Assembly: GCF_009680455.1 (NCBI RefSeq)
Contig: NZ_WKRD01000009.1
Coordinates: 62,001 to 126,000 of the forward strand
Length of the DNA stretch: 64,000 nucleotides
Direction of reading: 5' to 3'
Origin: Lachnospira eligens
Lineage (GTDB): Bacteria > Bacillota > Clostridia > Lachnospirales > Lachnospiraceae
Shown here: piece after piece, positions 9,431-19,030 of the stretch
Position numbering within the stretch: position 1 is the first letter of the stretch
Layout: every line of letters starts with the position of its first letter
Notes under the pieces: model-generated
Seen by the model: the letters and a program-made list of their open reading frames with translations, nothing else
The model's database searches: none
What the model was told of the DNA's origin: nothing
Translations under genes and position numbers: made by a program

Positions 9431-10878
9431 TGTTAGAAAAAACAAAAAAAATATATAATAAAATGTCTATTGCTTCCAAGGCAGCATTGTGGTTTACGAT
9501 ATGTGGATTTGTGCAAAAGGGCATTAGTTTTATAACAGTTCCAATTTTTACAAGATTACTCACAACTGAGCAATATGGAGTAGTAAGTATTTTTTACTCA
9601 TGGGAAAGTATTTTTATTATTTTTTGTACACTAAATTTGTTTAGTGGTGTATTTAATAATGGAATGATTAAATATGAAAATGACAGAGATGGATTCTTAT
9701 CTTCAATGCAAGGTCTTGTAAGTACACTTACATTGTGTATGTTATTATTGTATTTGCTATTTTTTAAAAAATTATCATTATGGATTGAAATCAGCAGAGT
9801 TCTGATTATAGTAATGTTTATGGAGATTTTAGCAAATTCAGCTTTTTCGTTTTGGTCTGCTAAACAGAGATTTGAGTTTAAATACAGGAATATGGTTATT
9901 TTAACTTTGGTTGTTTCTGTTTTAAGCCCTTTAGTAGCGGCAGTTTCTGTTATAAATACTCCAGATAAATTTGGTGCTGATGTTAGAATAATTAGCTCTG
10001 CTTGTATTGTAATTGTTTTTTATGGAATTATATATATAATTAACTATATAAAAGGTAAAAATTTTTTTTCAAAAAAGTATTGGATATATGCATTAAAATT
10101 TAATATACCATTAGTTCCACATTATTTGTCTACTTTGATTTTGTCTCAGTCAGACAGAATTATGATTAGTAAAATGATAGGAATGGCTGAGGCAGGTATA
10201 TACGGGTTATCGCATAATTTAGCTATGATATTAAATATATTGACAACATCAATTAATAACGCGTTCGCACCTTGGATATATCAAAGATTAAAAGAAGAGA
10301 AATATAGAGATATTTCATCTGTGTGTAATAAGCTTTTTTTGTTTGTTGCAGTAGCATTGGCTTTTATGATGGCATTTTCACCGGAGGTAATTAGTATTTT
10401 AGCACCTAGTGAATACTATGATGCTGTATATGTTATTCCTCCGTTAGCAATAAGTTTATATTTTATGTTTATGTACCAGATATTTGCTAATGTAGAATTT
10501 TATTTTGAAAAAAATAAATTTATAATGTTGGCATCTATTTTTAGCGCAGGTTTTAATGTTTTTTTAAATTATATTTTTATAAAAAAATTAGGATATATAG
10601 CTGCTGGATATACAACATTAGTATGTTATGTTATATTAGGAATATCACATTACATATTTTCTGATAAAGTTGCAAAAAAATGTATTAAGGATAACATACA
10701 TTTATTTGATATAAAAATAGTAATCGGAATATCATGTATTTTAATGGTTTTTGGATTGATTATGTTACTTTTATATAAAAATTTGCTTTTAAGATATGGC
10801 TTAATATTAATAATGTGTATGATTTTCTTTATTAAAAGAAAAGATATATATAAATTTATTGTATCAATTAGGAGGTAA
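9427..10878 (+). CDS. Polysaccharide flippase (Wzx / MATE-like family)
   Basis: A 483-residue polytopic membrane protein with about 12 to 14 hydrophobic segments. The N-terminal region ALWFTICGFVQKGISFITV and the following PIFTRLLTTEQYGVVS are hallmark features of Wzx-type oligosaccharide flippases. It would move the undecaprenyl-linked repeat unit across the membrane before polymerisation. The ATG at 9427 overlaps the preceding stop; a second ATG at 9430 is equally possible. Confidence 0.92.
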   Translation: MMLEKTKKIYNKMSIASKAALWFTICGFVQKGISFITVPIFTRLLTTEQYGVVSIFYSWESIFIIFCTLNLFSGVFNNGMIKYENDRDGFLSSMQGLVSTLTLCMLLLYLLFFKKLSLWIEISRVLIIVMFMEILANSAFSFWSAKQRFEFKYRNMVILTLVVSVLSPLVAAVSVINTPDKFGADVRIISSACIVIVFYGIIYIINYIKGKNFFSKKYWIYALKFNIPLVPHYLSTLILSQSDRIMISKMIGMAEAGIYGLSHNLAMILNILTTSINNAFAPWIYQRLKEEKYRDISSVCNKLFLFVAVALAFMMAFSPEVISILAPSEYYDAVYVIPPLAISLYFMFMYQIFANVEFYFEKNKFIMLASIFSAGFNVFLNYIFIKKLGYIAAGYTTLVCYVILGISHYIFSDKVAKKCIKDNIHLFDIKIVIGISCILMVFGLIMLLLYKNLLLRYGLILIMCMIFFIKRKDIYKFIVSIRR

Positions 10879-10882
10879 AACA

Positions 10883-11635
10883 ATGAAAATAATAGGAGTA
10901 ATACCGGCACGATATAAAAGCTCAAGATTTCCAGGTAAACCGTTAGCTGATATTTGTGGAAAACCTATGATATGGTGGGTTTATCAGCAGTGTAAAAAGG
11001 TGAAGGATTTTTCAGAAGTATATGTTGCAACTGATGATGACAAAATATATGAGGAATGTCAGGCATTAGGAATTCAGGTAATCATGACATCTGATAAACA
11101 TAAAACTGGTACTGATAGAATTGGTGAAGTAGCAGAAAAGATACCAGCGGATTTGATTGTTAATATACAGGGAGATGAACCATTGTTAGAGCCAGATACT
11201 ATAAGGGCTGCAATAGAACCATTTTATACAAATCCGGATTTGCAGGTTTCAAATTTAATGACTAAAATAAATGACCCGGTGGATGTTGTGAATTTCACAG
11301 TACCGAAGGTAATAACAAATAAAGAGAATATAGGAATATATTTAACAAGATCTACAGCACCGTATCCAAAAGGAAGTATTGAATATAACTATTATAAACA
11401 GGTTTGTGTATATGGATTCAAGCCTGAAGCATTAAAGTTTTATTGCGAATATGGGAAAAAATATGGAAAGGCTAAAATTGAGAAAATAGAAGATATAGAG
11501 ATTCTTAGATTTATAGAGAATGGTTATAAAGTACAGTACATAGAAGTTGATTCTGATACTGTAGCAGTAGATACACCGAATGATTTAGAGAGAGTCAGAG
11601 AAATTGTTGCGAACAGATTAAACAATAAAAAATAA
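10883..11635 (+). CDS. kdsB: CMP-Kdo synthetase-like cytidylyltransferase
   Basis: The 250-residue protein aligns by motif with KdsB: VIPARYKSSRFPGKPL at the N-terminus, ATDDDKI, TSDKHKTGTDR and NIQGDEPLLEP in order. KdsB couples CTP to a 3-deoxy-2-ulosonic acid. Kdo is a component of Gram-negative lipopolysaccharide, so a homologue in a Gram-positive glycan operon suggests another ulosonic acid or a Kdo-containing capsule. The start at 10,883 is fixed by AGGAGG; an upstream TTG would lengthen the protein into the ribosome site. No kdsA-, kdsC- or kdsD-like gene is in the window. Confidence 0.88.
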   Translation: MKIIGVIPARYKSSRFPGKPLADICGKPMIWWVYQQCKKVKDFSEVYVATDDDKIYEECQALGIQVIMTSDKHKTGTDRIGEVAEKIPADLIVNIQGDEPLLEPDTIRAAIEPFYTNPDLQVSNLMTKINDPVDVVNFTVPKVITNKENIGIYLTRSTAPYPKGSIEYNYYKQVCVYGFKPEALKFYCEYGKKYGKAKIEKIEDIEILRFIENGYKVQYIEVDSDTVAVDTPNDLERVREIVANRLNNKK

Positions 11636-11644
11636 GAGATAATT

Positions 11645-13954
11645 ATGTTAAATGAATTTAAAAGCAAATTAGAAAATGGTGAATTTGTTTATGGTGTTTT
11701 TGTGAAAACATCTGATCCTATGTTTAATGAGATTATAGGAATATCTGGTTATGATTATGTGATTTTAGATACAGAACATGGTCCTACAGATATAGAAAAT
11801 CAACAAAATAATATAAGAGCATGTGAATTAAGGGGAATACTTCCAATTGTCAGAGTTCCATATATAGATGATAATGTCATTGGAAAAGCATTAGATATAG
11901 GGGCAATGGGAATACAAATTTCACAGATAAGATGTGCTGAGGATGTCAAAAAAGTTATAAAATATGCTAAATTTTATCCAGAGGGAGAAAGAGGCGTATG
12001 CCGTTTTGTCAGAGCAGCAGATTATTCATCTTTAAACAGAAATGCCTTTTTTAAAAAAGAAAATGAAAAAATTATTATAATTCAATTAGAAGGCAAAGAG
12101 GCAATTGATAATTTAGATGAAATTTTAGAAGTTGATGGCTATGATATTATATTTATTGGACCATATGATTTATCTCAGTCATTAGGAGTTCCAGGACAGA
12201 TTAGTCATCCTAAGGTTTTGGCGGCTATGGTAGACATTGTAGAAAAAGCTAAAGCAAAGAATAAAGTGATAGGAACTTTTACAGATGACTATAGTATGGT
12301 TGAAAAATGGAAAAGCCTGGGCGTTCAGTATATTAGCTATTCAACAGATTCTGGTATTTTCTCTGATGCATCTAAAAATATTTTGCGGAATTTGAAGTCT
12401 GTTGGTATTAAAAGCAGACATGGTAAGGTCCTGGATTGCACATTAAATGAGTACTATGTAGTCAATAAAAGAAAATTTAATGATTCTGTGAATGATAAAA
12501 TTATATCAAAATTATATGATTCGGGCGTTGATTTTATTGAATATGGTTATTTGGTTGATAATAATAATGAAAATTCTAATTCGCAATTTTTGAGTATCAA
12601 TTCAATAAATGAAAAGTTTCCTTCAGAAATCAAGCTAAAATTAATAGCTTCTATTAATTATGGACAGTACGATGTAAATAATTTGGAACAATATAGCTTT
12701 GGTAACATTAAAAATATTAAATATACATTCAAGAAAAAAGATATTAAAGCTTCGTTACATGAGTGTAAAATGATGAAGGAAAAAGGATATAATGTTATGA
12801 TGTATCCTTTAGCTATTTCTGAATATTCTGATTCTGAGTTGATATATCTTATGAATATGTGTAATGAATTAGAAGTCTATTCTTTGCATATTGTTGATAG
12901 TTTTGGTTCAATGAAAAGCAAAAATGTTATCAAGTATATTAGTATGATGAAACAATATTTAGATGAAAGTATTATAATAGGATTTCATTCTTATAATAAT
13001 ATGCAGTTATCATTTTCGAATGCAACAATTTTATTAGAACAAGTTGACAGGGAAGTTATATTAGATTGCTCGGTTCATGGTATAGGTATAGGAGCTGGTA
13101 ATTTAAATACAGAAATTATTTTGGAATATCTTAATGAAAATTATCAGGGACAATATAATGATAGAAATATATTGGAAATAAATGATCAATTTATAGAAAA
13201 TATATATGCTGATAAGCCATGGGGGTATTCTTTACCTAATTATTTAGCAGCTAAGCATCAGTGCAATACGGATTATGCATATTATCTGAGCCAAAAAAAT
13301 AATCTTACTATTGATGAGATTGATGATATTTTTGATATGTTAGATAATGAAAAGAAAGTTGATTTTGATAAAGAATATATTGAACAATTATATTTATCGT
13401 ATTTCGAATCAAAAGACAGCATAATAGATGATTTTAACAAGGTTAAAAACATATTTAAAGGCAAAAATGTTATTATGATATGTCCTGGTAAAACATCTGA
13501 AACACATTATAATAAATTAGCATCATTAAATCTGGAAGATTATGTGCTTGTATCAATAAATTTTGAATATAAATTGCATCCCGTGGATTATTTATTTGTG
13601 GGAAATAGTCGTCGAATGAAAGAGATTAGAAAAGATTTGTATAAAAAAGTTATTGCATCATCTAATGTTCCATCAGGTAATGTATTTGCAAAAATTAATT
13701 ATTCGTCTTTATTAAATAAGACAGAATATGTAAAAGATAATTCAGGTTTGATGTTTCTTAAGCTTTTATCTATGTGTGATGTTAACAGTGTTAAGATTAT
13801 AGGAATGGATGGCTATTTACATAAGCACGATGATAATTATATTTCTGATGATTTAATGTTTGTTTTAGAAGAAGATATAGCAGAACAGATTAATCTAGGA
13901 GTAAAATTAGAAATAAAAAAATTAAAAAAAGAATTATCTATTGAAATAATATAA
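11645..13954 (+). CDS. Three-domain aldolase fusion: HpcH/HpaI aldolase, DRE-TIM aldolase-like, C-terminal Rossmann-like domain
   Basis: 769 residues. Residues 1-255 match class II HpcH/HpaI pyruvate aldolases, with LDTEHGPTD, IVRVPY, IQLEGKEA and IFIGPYDLS. Residues about 260-585 resemble HMG-CoA-lyase-like DRE-TIM aldolases such as 4-hydroxy-2-oxovalerate aldolase, but key sites are altered: the usual TLRD reads TLNE (266-269) and the metal HxH reads H448-S-Y450. Residues about 600-769 form an alpha/beta domain seen after such aldolases, possibly DUF115-like. Next to kdsB, it may build a 3-deoxy-2-ulosonic acid from pyruvate and an aldehyde; that pathway is inference. It is the last gene before the terminator. 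Confidence 0.8.
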   Translation: MLNEFKSKLENGEFVYGVFVKTSDPMFNEIIGISGYDYVILDTEHGPTDIENQQNNIRACELRGILPIVRVPYIDDNVIGKALDIGAMGIQISQIRCAEDVKKVIKYAKFYPEGERGVCRFVRAADYSSLNRNAFFKKENEKIIIIQLEGKEAIDNLDEILEVDGYDIIFIGPYDLSQSLGVPGQISHPKVLAAMVDIVEKAKAKNKVIGTFTDDYSMVEKWKSLGVQYISYSTDSGIFSDASKNILRNLKSVGIKSRHGKVLDCTLNEYYVVNKRKFNDSVNDKIISKLYDSGVDFIEYGYLVDNNNENSNSQFLSINSINEKFPSEIKLKLIASINYGQYDVNNLEQYSFGNIKNIKYTFKKKDIKASLHECKMMKEKGYNVMMYPLAISEYSDSELIYLMNMCNELEVYSLHIVDSFGSMKSKNVIKYISMMKQYLDESIIIGFHSYNNMQLSFSNATILLEQVDREVILDCSVHGIGIGAGNLNTEIILEYLNENYQGQYNDRNILEINDQFIENIYADKPWGYSLPNYLAAKHQCNTDYAYYLSQKNNLTIDEIDDIFDMLDNEKKVDFDKEYIEQLYLSYFESKDSIIDDFNKVKNIFKGKNVIMICPGKTSETHYNKLASLNLEDYVLVSINFEYKLHPVDYLFVGNSRRMKEIRKDLYKKVIASSNVPSGNVFAKINYSSLLNKTEYVKDNSGLMFLKLLSMCDVNSVKIIGMDGYLHKHDDNYISDDLMFVLEEDIAEQINLGVKLEIKKLKKELSIEII

Positions 13955-13963
13955 TGTTTTGCT

Positions 13964-14020
13964 AAAAAGGGGCTGTCGCTTTAACGATTGAAAATCGTTG
14001 AGGTATGAAAGCCCCTTTTT
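13964..14020 (+). terminator. Terminator of the AT-rich glycan operon
   Basis: An outer stem AAAAAGGGGCT / AGCCCCTTTTT encloses a second hairpin AACGATT / AATCGTT, and the 3' arm ends in a T run. It closes the operon that starts at 1147. Confidence 0.88.
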
Positions 14021-14088
14021 AGTTGTAGGTAATATAAATATCTCTATGTAGGAATTTTATTAAAATATGAATTTTTTGTGAATGAAGC

Positions 14089-14117
14089 TTGAACAATTTG
14101 TGCAAAAATGGTAATAT
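14089..14117 (+). promoter_or_regulatory. Promoter of the pectate lyase gene
   Basis: TTGAAC at 14,089-14,094 and TAATAT at 14,112-14,117 with 17 bases between them. It is the best candidate between the preceding terminator and the gene. Confidence 0.6.
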
Positions 14118-14192
14118 TGATTTAAATTTTGAATTTTGATTATTCATAATTCACAATTGTATGCATATTTGGAAAAAGGAGAGGAAAATGTC

Positions 14193-17100
14193 ATGCAAAG
14201 AATCAGAAAAGTTTTTGCAAAAGTTGTTGCTGGATTATTAGTCGTAAGTAATCTTGCAATAGTAGCACCAAGTATGACTTATGCAGCATCTGCATCAGGT
14301 TTTACTACTTATGGTGGATGGAATGAAATGATGTATGCAACTATCAAAGGTGTTAAGGATGCCGATGTTACTGCAGTATCATATTCAGGTCCAGTTAGTG
14401 GTTCTCTTACAGGAGAGGACTTTGAGTATCTTGTCAGAGATACAGCTGACGGAGCAAGAGTTGATGTAATGGGGTTAAAGCCAGGTACATATACTCTTAA
14501 TGTTACTACTAAGACAGGTACATATACACAGTCAGGAATTGAGGTTAATGCACAGGATAGATCGGGATATGCGCATTACAATTATACTGATGGTGTAGGT
14601 GCTTATAATGATGATGGTACATTAAAGGATAACGCAATTGTTCTTTATGTAACAGATGAAAACAAGAATACAGTTACACTTTCTTATGGTGGAGTAACAG
14701 TTTCAGGCATTGGTAATATTCTTAACTCAGTCGGTAAGGCATGTGGTGAAGCAGGTCATGAGACAGAGTGTAAGAAGGTATCGAAAGGAAAGACATATTA
14801 CGGCAAGGGTAATACTAATCAGGGTATTCTCCAGTTACTTGCTGAGAATAATATACCATTAGTAATTCGTATGGTCGGAGCAGTATCAGAATCTGGTCTT
14901 TATAAGACAGGAACATGGGCAGCAGCTAATGCAGGCCTTATTGATGGCCTTACAGATTATGATTCTAATGATTATGGCGGAAGTGTTGGCGACAACGGTC
15001 ATATGGCACGTATGAAGTCAGCAAAGGATGTAACAATTGAAGGTGTTGGTACAGATGCAGCTATGGATGGATGGGGAATTCATTTTATGTCTGAGACATC
15101 AACAACAGCAGCTGGATTAGGAAAGAACTTTGAGGTTCGTAATCTTACATTTATGAATCAGCCAGAAGATGCTATTGGTATGGAAGGTGTTCAGGAAGGC
15201 TCTGTTATAACAGCTCCAGTTGAAAGATGCTGGATCCACAACAATGAGTTTTACAGCCCTTCTATAACAGGACCTGCAGAATCAGATAAGGCTGAAGGTG
15301 ATGGATCATGTGATTTCAAGCGTGGTGAATATTTAACAGTTTCATATAACTACTTTGAAGGATGTCATAAGACTAACCTTGTTGGTTCATCAGATACATC
15401 GTTACAGTATAATCTTACATATCATCATAATATCTGGAAGGGATGTAAAGCAAGACAGCCTCTTGGACGCCAGGCTAATATGCATTTCTACAATAACCAG
15501 TTTATAGGAACAACAGATTATGCAATGAATACAAGAGCCAATGCTTACATATATTCAGAGTACAATTTGTTTTTTATGACAAAGAATCCTATGGATGTAA
15601 GATCAGGAGCAATTAAAAGCTATAATGATTCATTTTCGTCTTGTATTGGAGCAATGACAGGAACAGTTGTTACAGATAAGTCAACTAAGGTTACATCTGG
15701 CAACAAGTATGAGAATTTTGATACAGATGCAGCACTTTCATATATTCCTAGTGGAACTTATCAGTTACAGACAAGTGTTACAGATGCAGCCAAGGTTCTT
15801 AAGGCATACAATGGCTGCATGCCAGAGAAAGTTAAGAAAACAGAGAATGTTACTGCTTCAGAGTGTTCATTGTTATCATATTGTGCACCTGGTGTAACAC
15901 CAATTAATATATCTGATTATCCATATACAGCAGAGCCAGGAAAGCTTAGCAAGACTGTATATGCATTCACGGTAGGTGGAACAGTAGATGTTACTGTATC
16001 ATTTGCATCAGAAGATTTAACTACAACAGGTTGTCTTGTTAATGAGACTGGTGAGTGCTTCCAGGTAGGAAGTGGTACTGTTACAGGTCTTCCGGCTGGA
16101 ACGTATATGGTTATGCCATATAATGTTCAGTCAGGTGGTAATGGAGTTAATCCGGCAGCAGGTACATTTAAGGATATGACTATTAATTCAATTACAATTA
16201 ATGCGGCTGATCCTAATGCACATTATCATCATTATGTATCAGAGGTAACTAAGCAGGCTACATGTGCAGAAGAAGGCGTTATTACATATACATGTACAGC
16301 AACTAATGGAACTTGTGATAAGAAGACTTATACAGAGGTGATTCCAAAGACAGCTCATACATATGGCGAATGGAAAGTAGTTAAAGAAGCAACAGAGACG
16401 GAAGAAGGACTTAAGAGTCATTCTTGTACAGTATGCGGGGCTGAAGAAACAGCATCTATTCCAAAGAAGGGTTCAACAGGTGGAACAGAGACACCAGAAG
16501 TACCAACAGGAGATTCTAAGGTACATAATTTTACAACATCAGGTGCAAATAGTTCATTCTTTGTAATTTCTGGTAATCTTGCATCAAACAAGGGAACAGT
16601 AACGTATAATGGACTTACACTTACACAGTGCCTTAAGATGGAGTCATCAACAAGCATTAAGTTTACAGCATCATCAAAGGGAACACTTACACTTGTATTT
16701 GGAGAAAGTGGTAAGAATGTAAAGATTAACGGAAAAAAGAATGCATCAGATTCTAATTGCATAGTAACAGTTGATGTTGCAGCTGGAAGTGTAGAGATAA
16801 CAAAGGGAGATACAATGAATCTTTTCTATATAATTTACACACCAGAGAAGACAATACCAACACCAGATCCAGTTGAAAAGAAGAATGGCCTTAGTAAGGC
16901 GGAAGATGGAAATTACTATTATTATGCAGATGATGTGGTAGATACAAGCTTTACAGGATTTGCAGACTGTGACAATGAAAGAATGTATGTAAAGAATGGT
17001 AAAGTTGACACAACATATACAAGTGTAGAACAGGATGGAGCAGACTGGGTATATGTAGAAAATGGAAAGATAAGATATGACTATACAGGAATCAGACAGA

Positions 17101-18008
17101 ACTCAAACGGCTGGTGGAGGATAGAGGACGGAAAAGTTAATTTTAACTTCACAGGATTAGCAGATAATGAGAATGGAAGATTTTATATCCAGAACGGAAA
17201 AGTTAATTTTGAATATACGAATTTAATTCAGGATGGAGCAGACTGGGTATATGTAAAGAATGGTCATGTAAAAAATGATTACACAGGATTTGCAGAAAAT
17301 GAAAATGGAAGATTTTATCTTGAAAATGGAAAGGTAAATTTCGAATATACAAATGTAATTCAGGATGGAGCAGACTGGGTATATGTAGAGAAAGGTCATG
17401 TAAATACTAATTATACAGGAATCAGACAGAATGCAAATGGCTGGTGGAGAATAAAAGACGGAAAAGTAGATTTTAGTTATACAGGACTGGCAGATAACGA
17501 AAATGGAAGATTCTACATAGAGAACGGAAAAGTTAATTTTAAATATACGAATTTAATTCAGGATGGAGCAGACTGGGTATATGTAAAGAATGGTCATGTG
17601 CAAAGCAATTACACAGGGTTTGCGACAAATGAAAACGGAAGATTTTATCTCGAAAATGGAAAGGTAAATTTCGGATATACAAATGTAATTCAGGATGGCT
17701 CAGACTGGGTATATGTAAAAGGTGGTTATATAAGATATGACTATACAGGAATCAGACAGAATGCAAATGGCTGGTGGAGAATAGAGAACGGAAAAGTTAA
17801 CTTTAAATACAATGGCGTTGCAAGCAATGAAAATGGAATGTTTTATCTTGAAAATGGTTTAGTAAAATTTAATTATACTGGAACATATATTCAGAATGGA
17901 ATAAAGTATAATATTGTTAACGGTGTTGTAAAAGGAAAAGAAAATGTGTTAACAGTGATGAGAATGCCAAATTCTGTATTAACTAATAGTATAAAAATGG
18001 TAATATAA
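14193..18008 (+). CDS. Secreted pectate lyase (PL1) with wall-binding repeats
   Basis: 1271 residues from the ATG at 14,193, chosen because AAAGGAGAGG lies eight bases upstream. Order: signal peptide (about 1-31, cleavage after TYA); PL1 beta-helix (about 90-500) with CWIHNNEF, DGSCDFKRGEYLTVSYN, Y410-H-H-N and the ARQPLGR arginine region; two short Cys-rich spacers (about 680-760); a domain at about 776-889 resembling pectin-binding CBM77; and aromatic wall-binding repeats (about 896-1245). It should cleave polygalacturonate by beta-elimination at the cell surface, as expected for a pectin-degrading gut Lachnospira. Its last 341 codons are the start of repeat copy 2. Confidence 0.92.
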   Translation: MQRIRKVFAKVVAGLLVVSNLAIVAPSMTYAASASGFTTYGGWNEMMYATIKGVKDADVTAVSYSGPVSGSLTGEDFEYLVRDTADGARVDVMGLKPGTYTLNVTTKTGTYTQSGIEVNAQDRSGYAHYNYTDGVGAYNDDGTLKDNAIVLYVTDENKNTVTLSYGGVTVSGIGNILNSVGKACGEAGHETECKKVSKGKTYYGKGNTNQGILQLLAENNIPLVIRMVGAVSESGLYKTGTWAAANAGLIDGLTDYDSNDYGGSVGDNGHMARMKSAKDVTIEGVGTDAAMDGWGIHFMSETSTTAAGLGKNFEVRNLTFMNQPEDAIGMEGVQEGSVITAPVERCWIHNNEFYSPSITGPAESDKAEGDGSCDFKRGEYLTVSYNYFEGCHKTNLVGSSDTSLQYNLTYHHNIWKGCKARQPLGRQANMHFYNNQFIGTTDYAMNTRANAYIYSEYNLFFMTKNPMDVRSGAIKSYNDSFSSCIGAMTGTVVTDKSTKVTSGNKYENFDTDAALSYIPSGTYQLQTSVTDAAKVLKAYNGCMPEKVKKTENVTASECSLLSYCAPGVTPINISDYPYTAEPGKLSKTVYAFTVGGTVDVTVSFASEDLTTTGCLVNETGECFQVGSGTVTGLPAGTYMVMPYNVQSGGNGVNPAAGTFKDMTINSITINAADPNAHYHHYVSEVTKQATCAEEGVITYTCTATNGTCDKKTYTEVIPKTAHTYGEWKVVKEATETEEGLKSHSCTVCGAEETASIPKKGSTGGTETPEVPTGDSKVHNFTTSGANSSFFVISGNLASNKGTVTYNGLTLTQCLKMESSTSIKFTASSKGTLTLVFGESGKNVKINGKKNASDSNCIVTVDVAAGSVEITKGDTMNLFYIIYTPEKTIPTPDPVEKKNGLSKAEDGNYYYYADDVVDTSFTGFADCDNERMYVKNGKVDTTYTSVEQDGADWVYVENGKIRYDYTGIRQNSNGWWRIEDGKVNFNFTGLADNENGRFYIQNGKVNFEYTNLIQDGADWVYVKNGHVKNDYTGFAENENGRFYLENGKVNFEYTNVIQDGADWVYVEKGHVNTNYTGIRQNANGWWRIKDGKVDFSYTGLADNENGRFYIENGKVNFKYTNLIQDGADWVYVKNGHVQSNYTGFATNENGRFYLENGKVNFGYTNVIQDGSDWVYVKGGYIRYDYTGIRQNANGWWRIENGKVNFKYNGVASNENGMFYLENGLVKFNYTGTYIQNGIKYNIVNGVVKGKENVLTVMRMPNSVLTNSIKMVI

Positions 18009-18076
18009 TATATCATGTTGTGATTATCGTATAAGCACAAAAAATATCCATATGTTTAAAATTGAATAAGAAATTA

Positions 18077-18119
18077 AAATAAGCAATAGTCAGTTTGCGA
18101 TGGCTATTGCTTATTTTTT
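18077..18119 (+). terminator. Terminator after the pectate lyase (copy 2)
   Basis: Same hairpin and T run as at 1092-1134, offset by 16,985. Confidence 0.9.
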
Positions 18120-18131
18120 ATGTATAAAAAG

Positions 18132-18160
18132 TTGACGAAAATAGTCGATAATGTTAAAAT
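18132..18160 (+). promoter_or_regulatory. Promoter of rfbFGH copy 2
   Basis: TTGACG, 17 bases, TAAAAT, identical to the copy-1 promoter. It would drive rfbFGH-yerE-yerF, so both operons should fire under the same conditions. Confidence 0.75.
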
Positions 18161-18235
18161 GACGAATGGTAAATTGTAACATAAGATTAATTGTGAAATT
18201 ATAATCTGATATTTGAGAGAAAGAGAGTATTATCA

Positions 18236-19015
18236 ATGAAAGTTGTTTTACTGGCTGGAGGTTTCGGAACAAGAATAAGTGAAGAAAGTCAGTTTAAGCC
18301 AAAGCCAATGATAGAGATAGGAGGAAAGCCAATTCTCTGGCATATTATGAAGAAATATGCTTATTATGGTTTTGATGAGTTTATTATATGTGCAGGATAT
18401 AAGCAGTATGTAATTAAAGAATGGTTTGCGGATTATTTCCTTCACAACAGTGATATTACGTTTGACTTCACAAAGGGTTCTAACGATATGATTATTCACG
18501 AGCAGCATTGTGAGCCATGGAAGGTTACAGTAGTTGATACAGGTCTTAATACAATGACTGGAGGACGAATCAAGCGTATCCAGAAATATGTAGGGGACGA
18601 GCCATTCCTTATGACATATGGAGACGGTGTCTGTGATGTAGACATGAACAAGCTTGTTGAGTTCCATAAGGAGCATGGCAAGATTGCTACTCTTACAGCC
18701 GTAATGCTTGAACAGCAGAAGGGTGTACTTGATATCGGAGGAGACAACGCTGTTAAGTCATTCAGAGAGAAGAGCCATACAGACGGTGCACCTATCAATG
18801 CAGGTTATATGGTGCTTAATCCTGAAATATTTGACTATATTGATGGTGATGACACTGTATTTGAGAGAGAACCACTAGAAAGACTTGCAAAGGAAGGTCA
18901 GTTAATGTCCTATATGCATAAGGGCTTCTGGCAGTGCATGGATACCAAGAGAGAGATGGATATGCTCGAGAAGTATCTTGCAACTGGAACAGCTCCTTGG
19001 AAGAAATGGGACTAA
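18236..19015 (+). CDS. rfbF: Glucose-1-phosphate cytidylyltransferase (copy 2)
   Basis: Protein identical to the copy at 1251, with the same LAGGFGTR and KPKPMIEIGGKP signatures. In this copy the enzyme heads the operon that continues into yerE- and yerF-like genes, so it supplies CDP-glucose for the branched-chain sugar pathway. The GC content and codon use are like the rest of the host's genes and unlike the AT-rich operon, suggesting that this copy, next to yerEF, is the resident context. Confidence 0.95.
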   Translation: MKVVLLAGGFGTRISEESQFKPKPMIEIGGKPILWHIMKKYAYYGFDEFIICAGYKQYVIKEWFADYFLHNSDITFDFTKGSNDMIIHEQHCEPWKVTVVDTGLNTMTGGRIKRIQKYVGDEPFLMTYGDGVCDVDMNKLVEFHKEHGKIATLTAVMLEQQKGVLDIGGDNAVKSFREKSHTDGAPINAGYMVLNPEIFDYIDGDDTVFEREPLERLAKEGQLMSYMHKGFWQCMDTKREMDMLEKYLATGTAPWKKWD

Positions 19016-19030
19016 GCCGGGAGGATTAAG

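Noticed and set aside
16418..16762. Minus-strand 114-codon frame inside the pectate lyase gene
   Set aside because: It is antisense to the carbohydrate-binding part of a well-supported protein and has no start signals.
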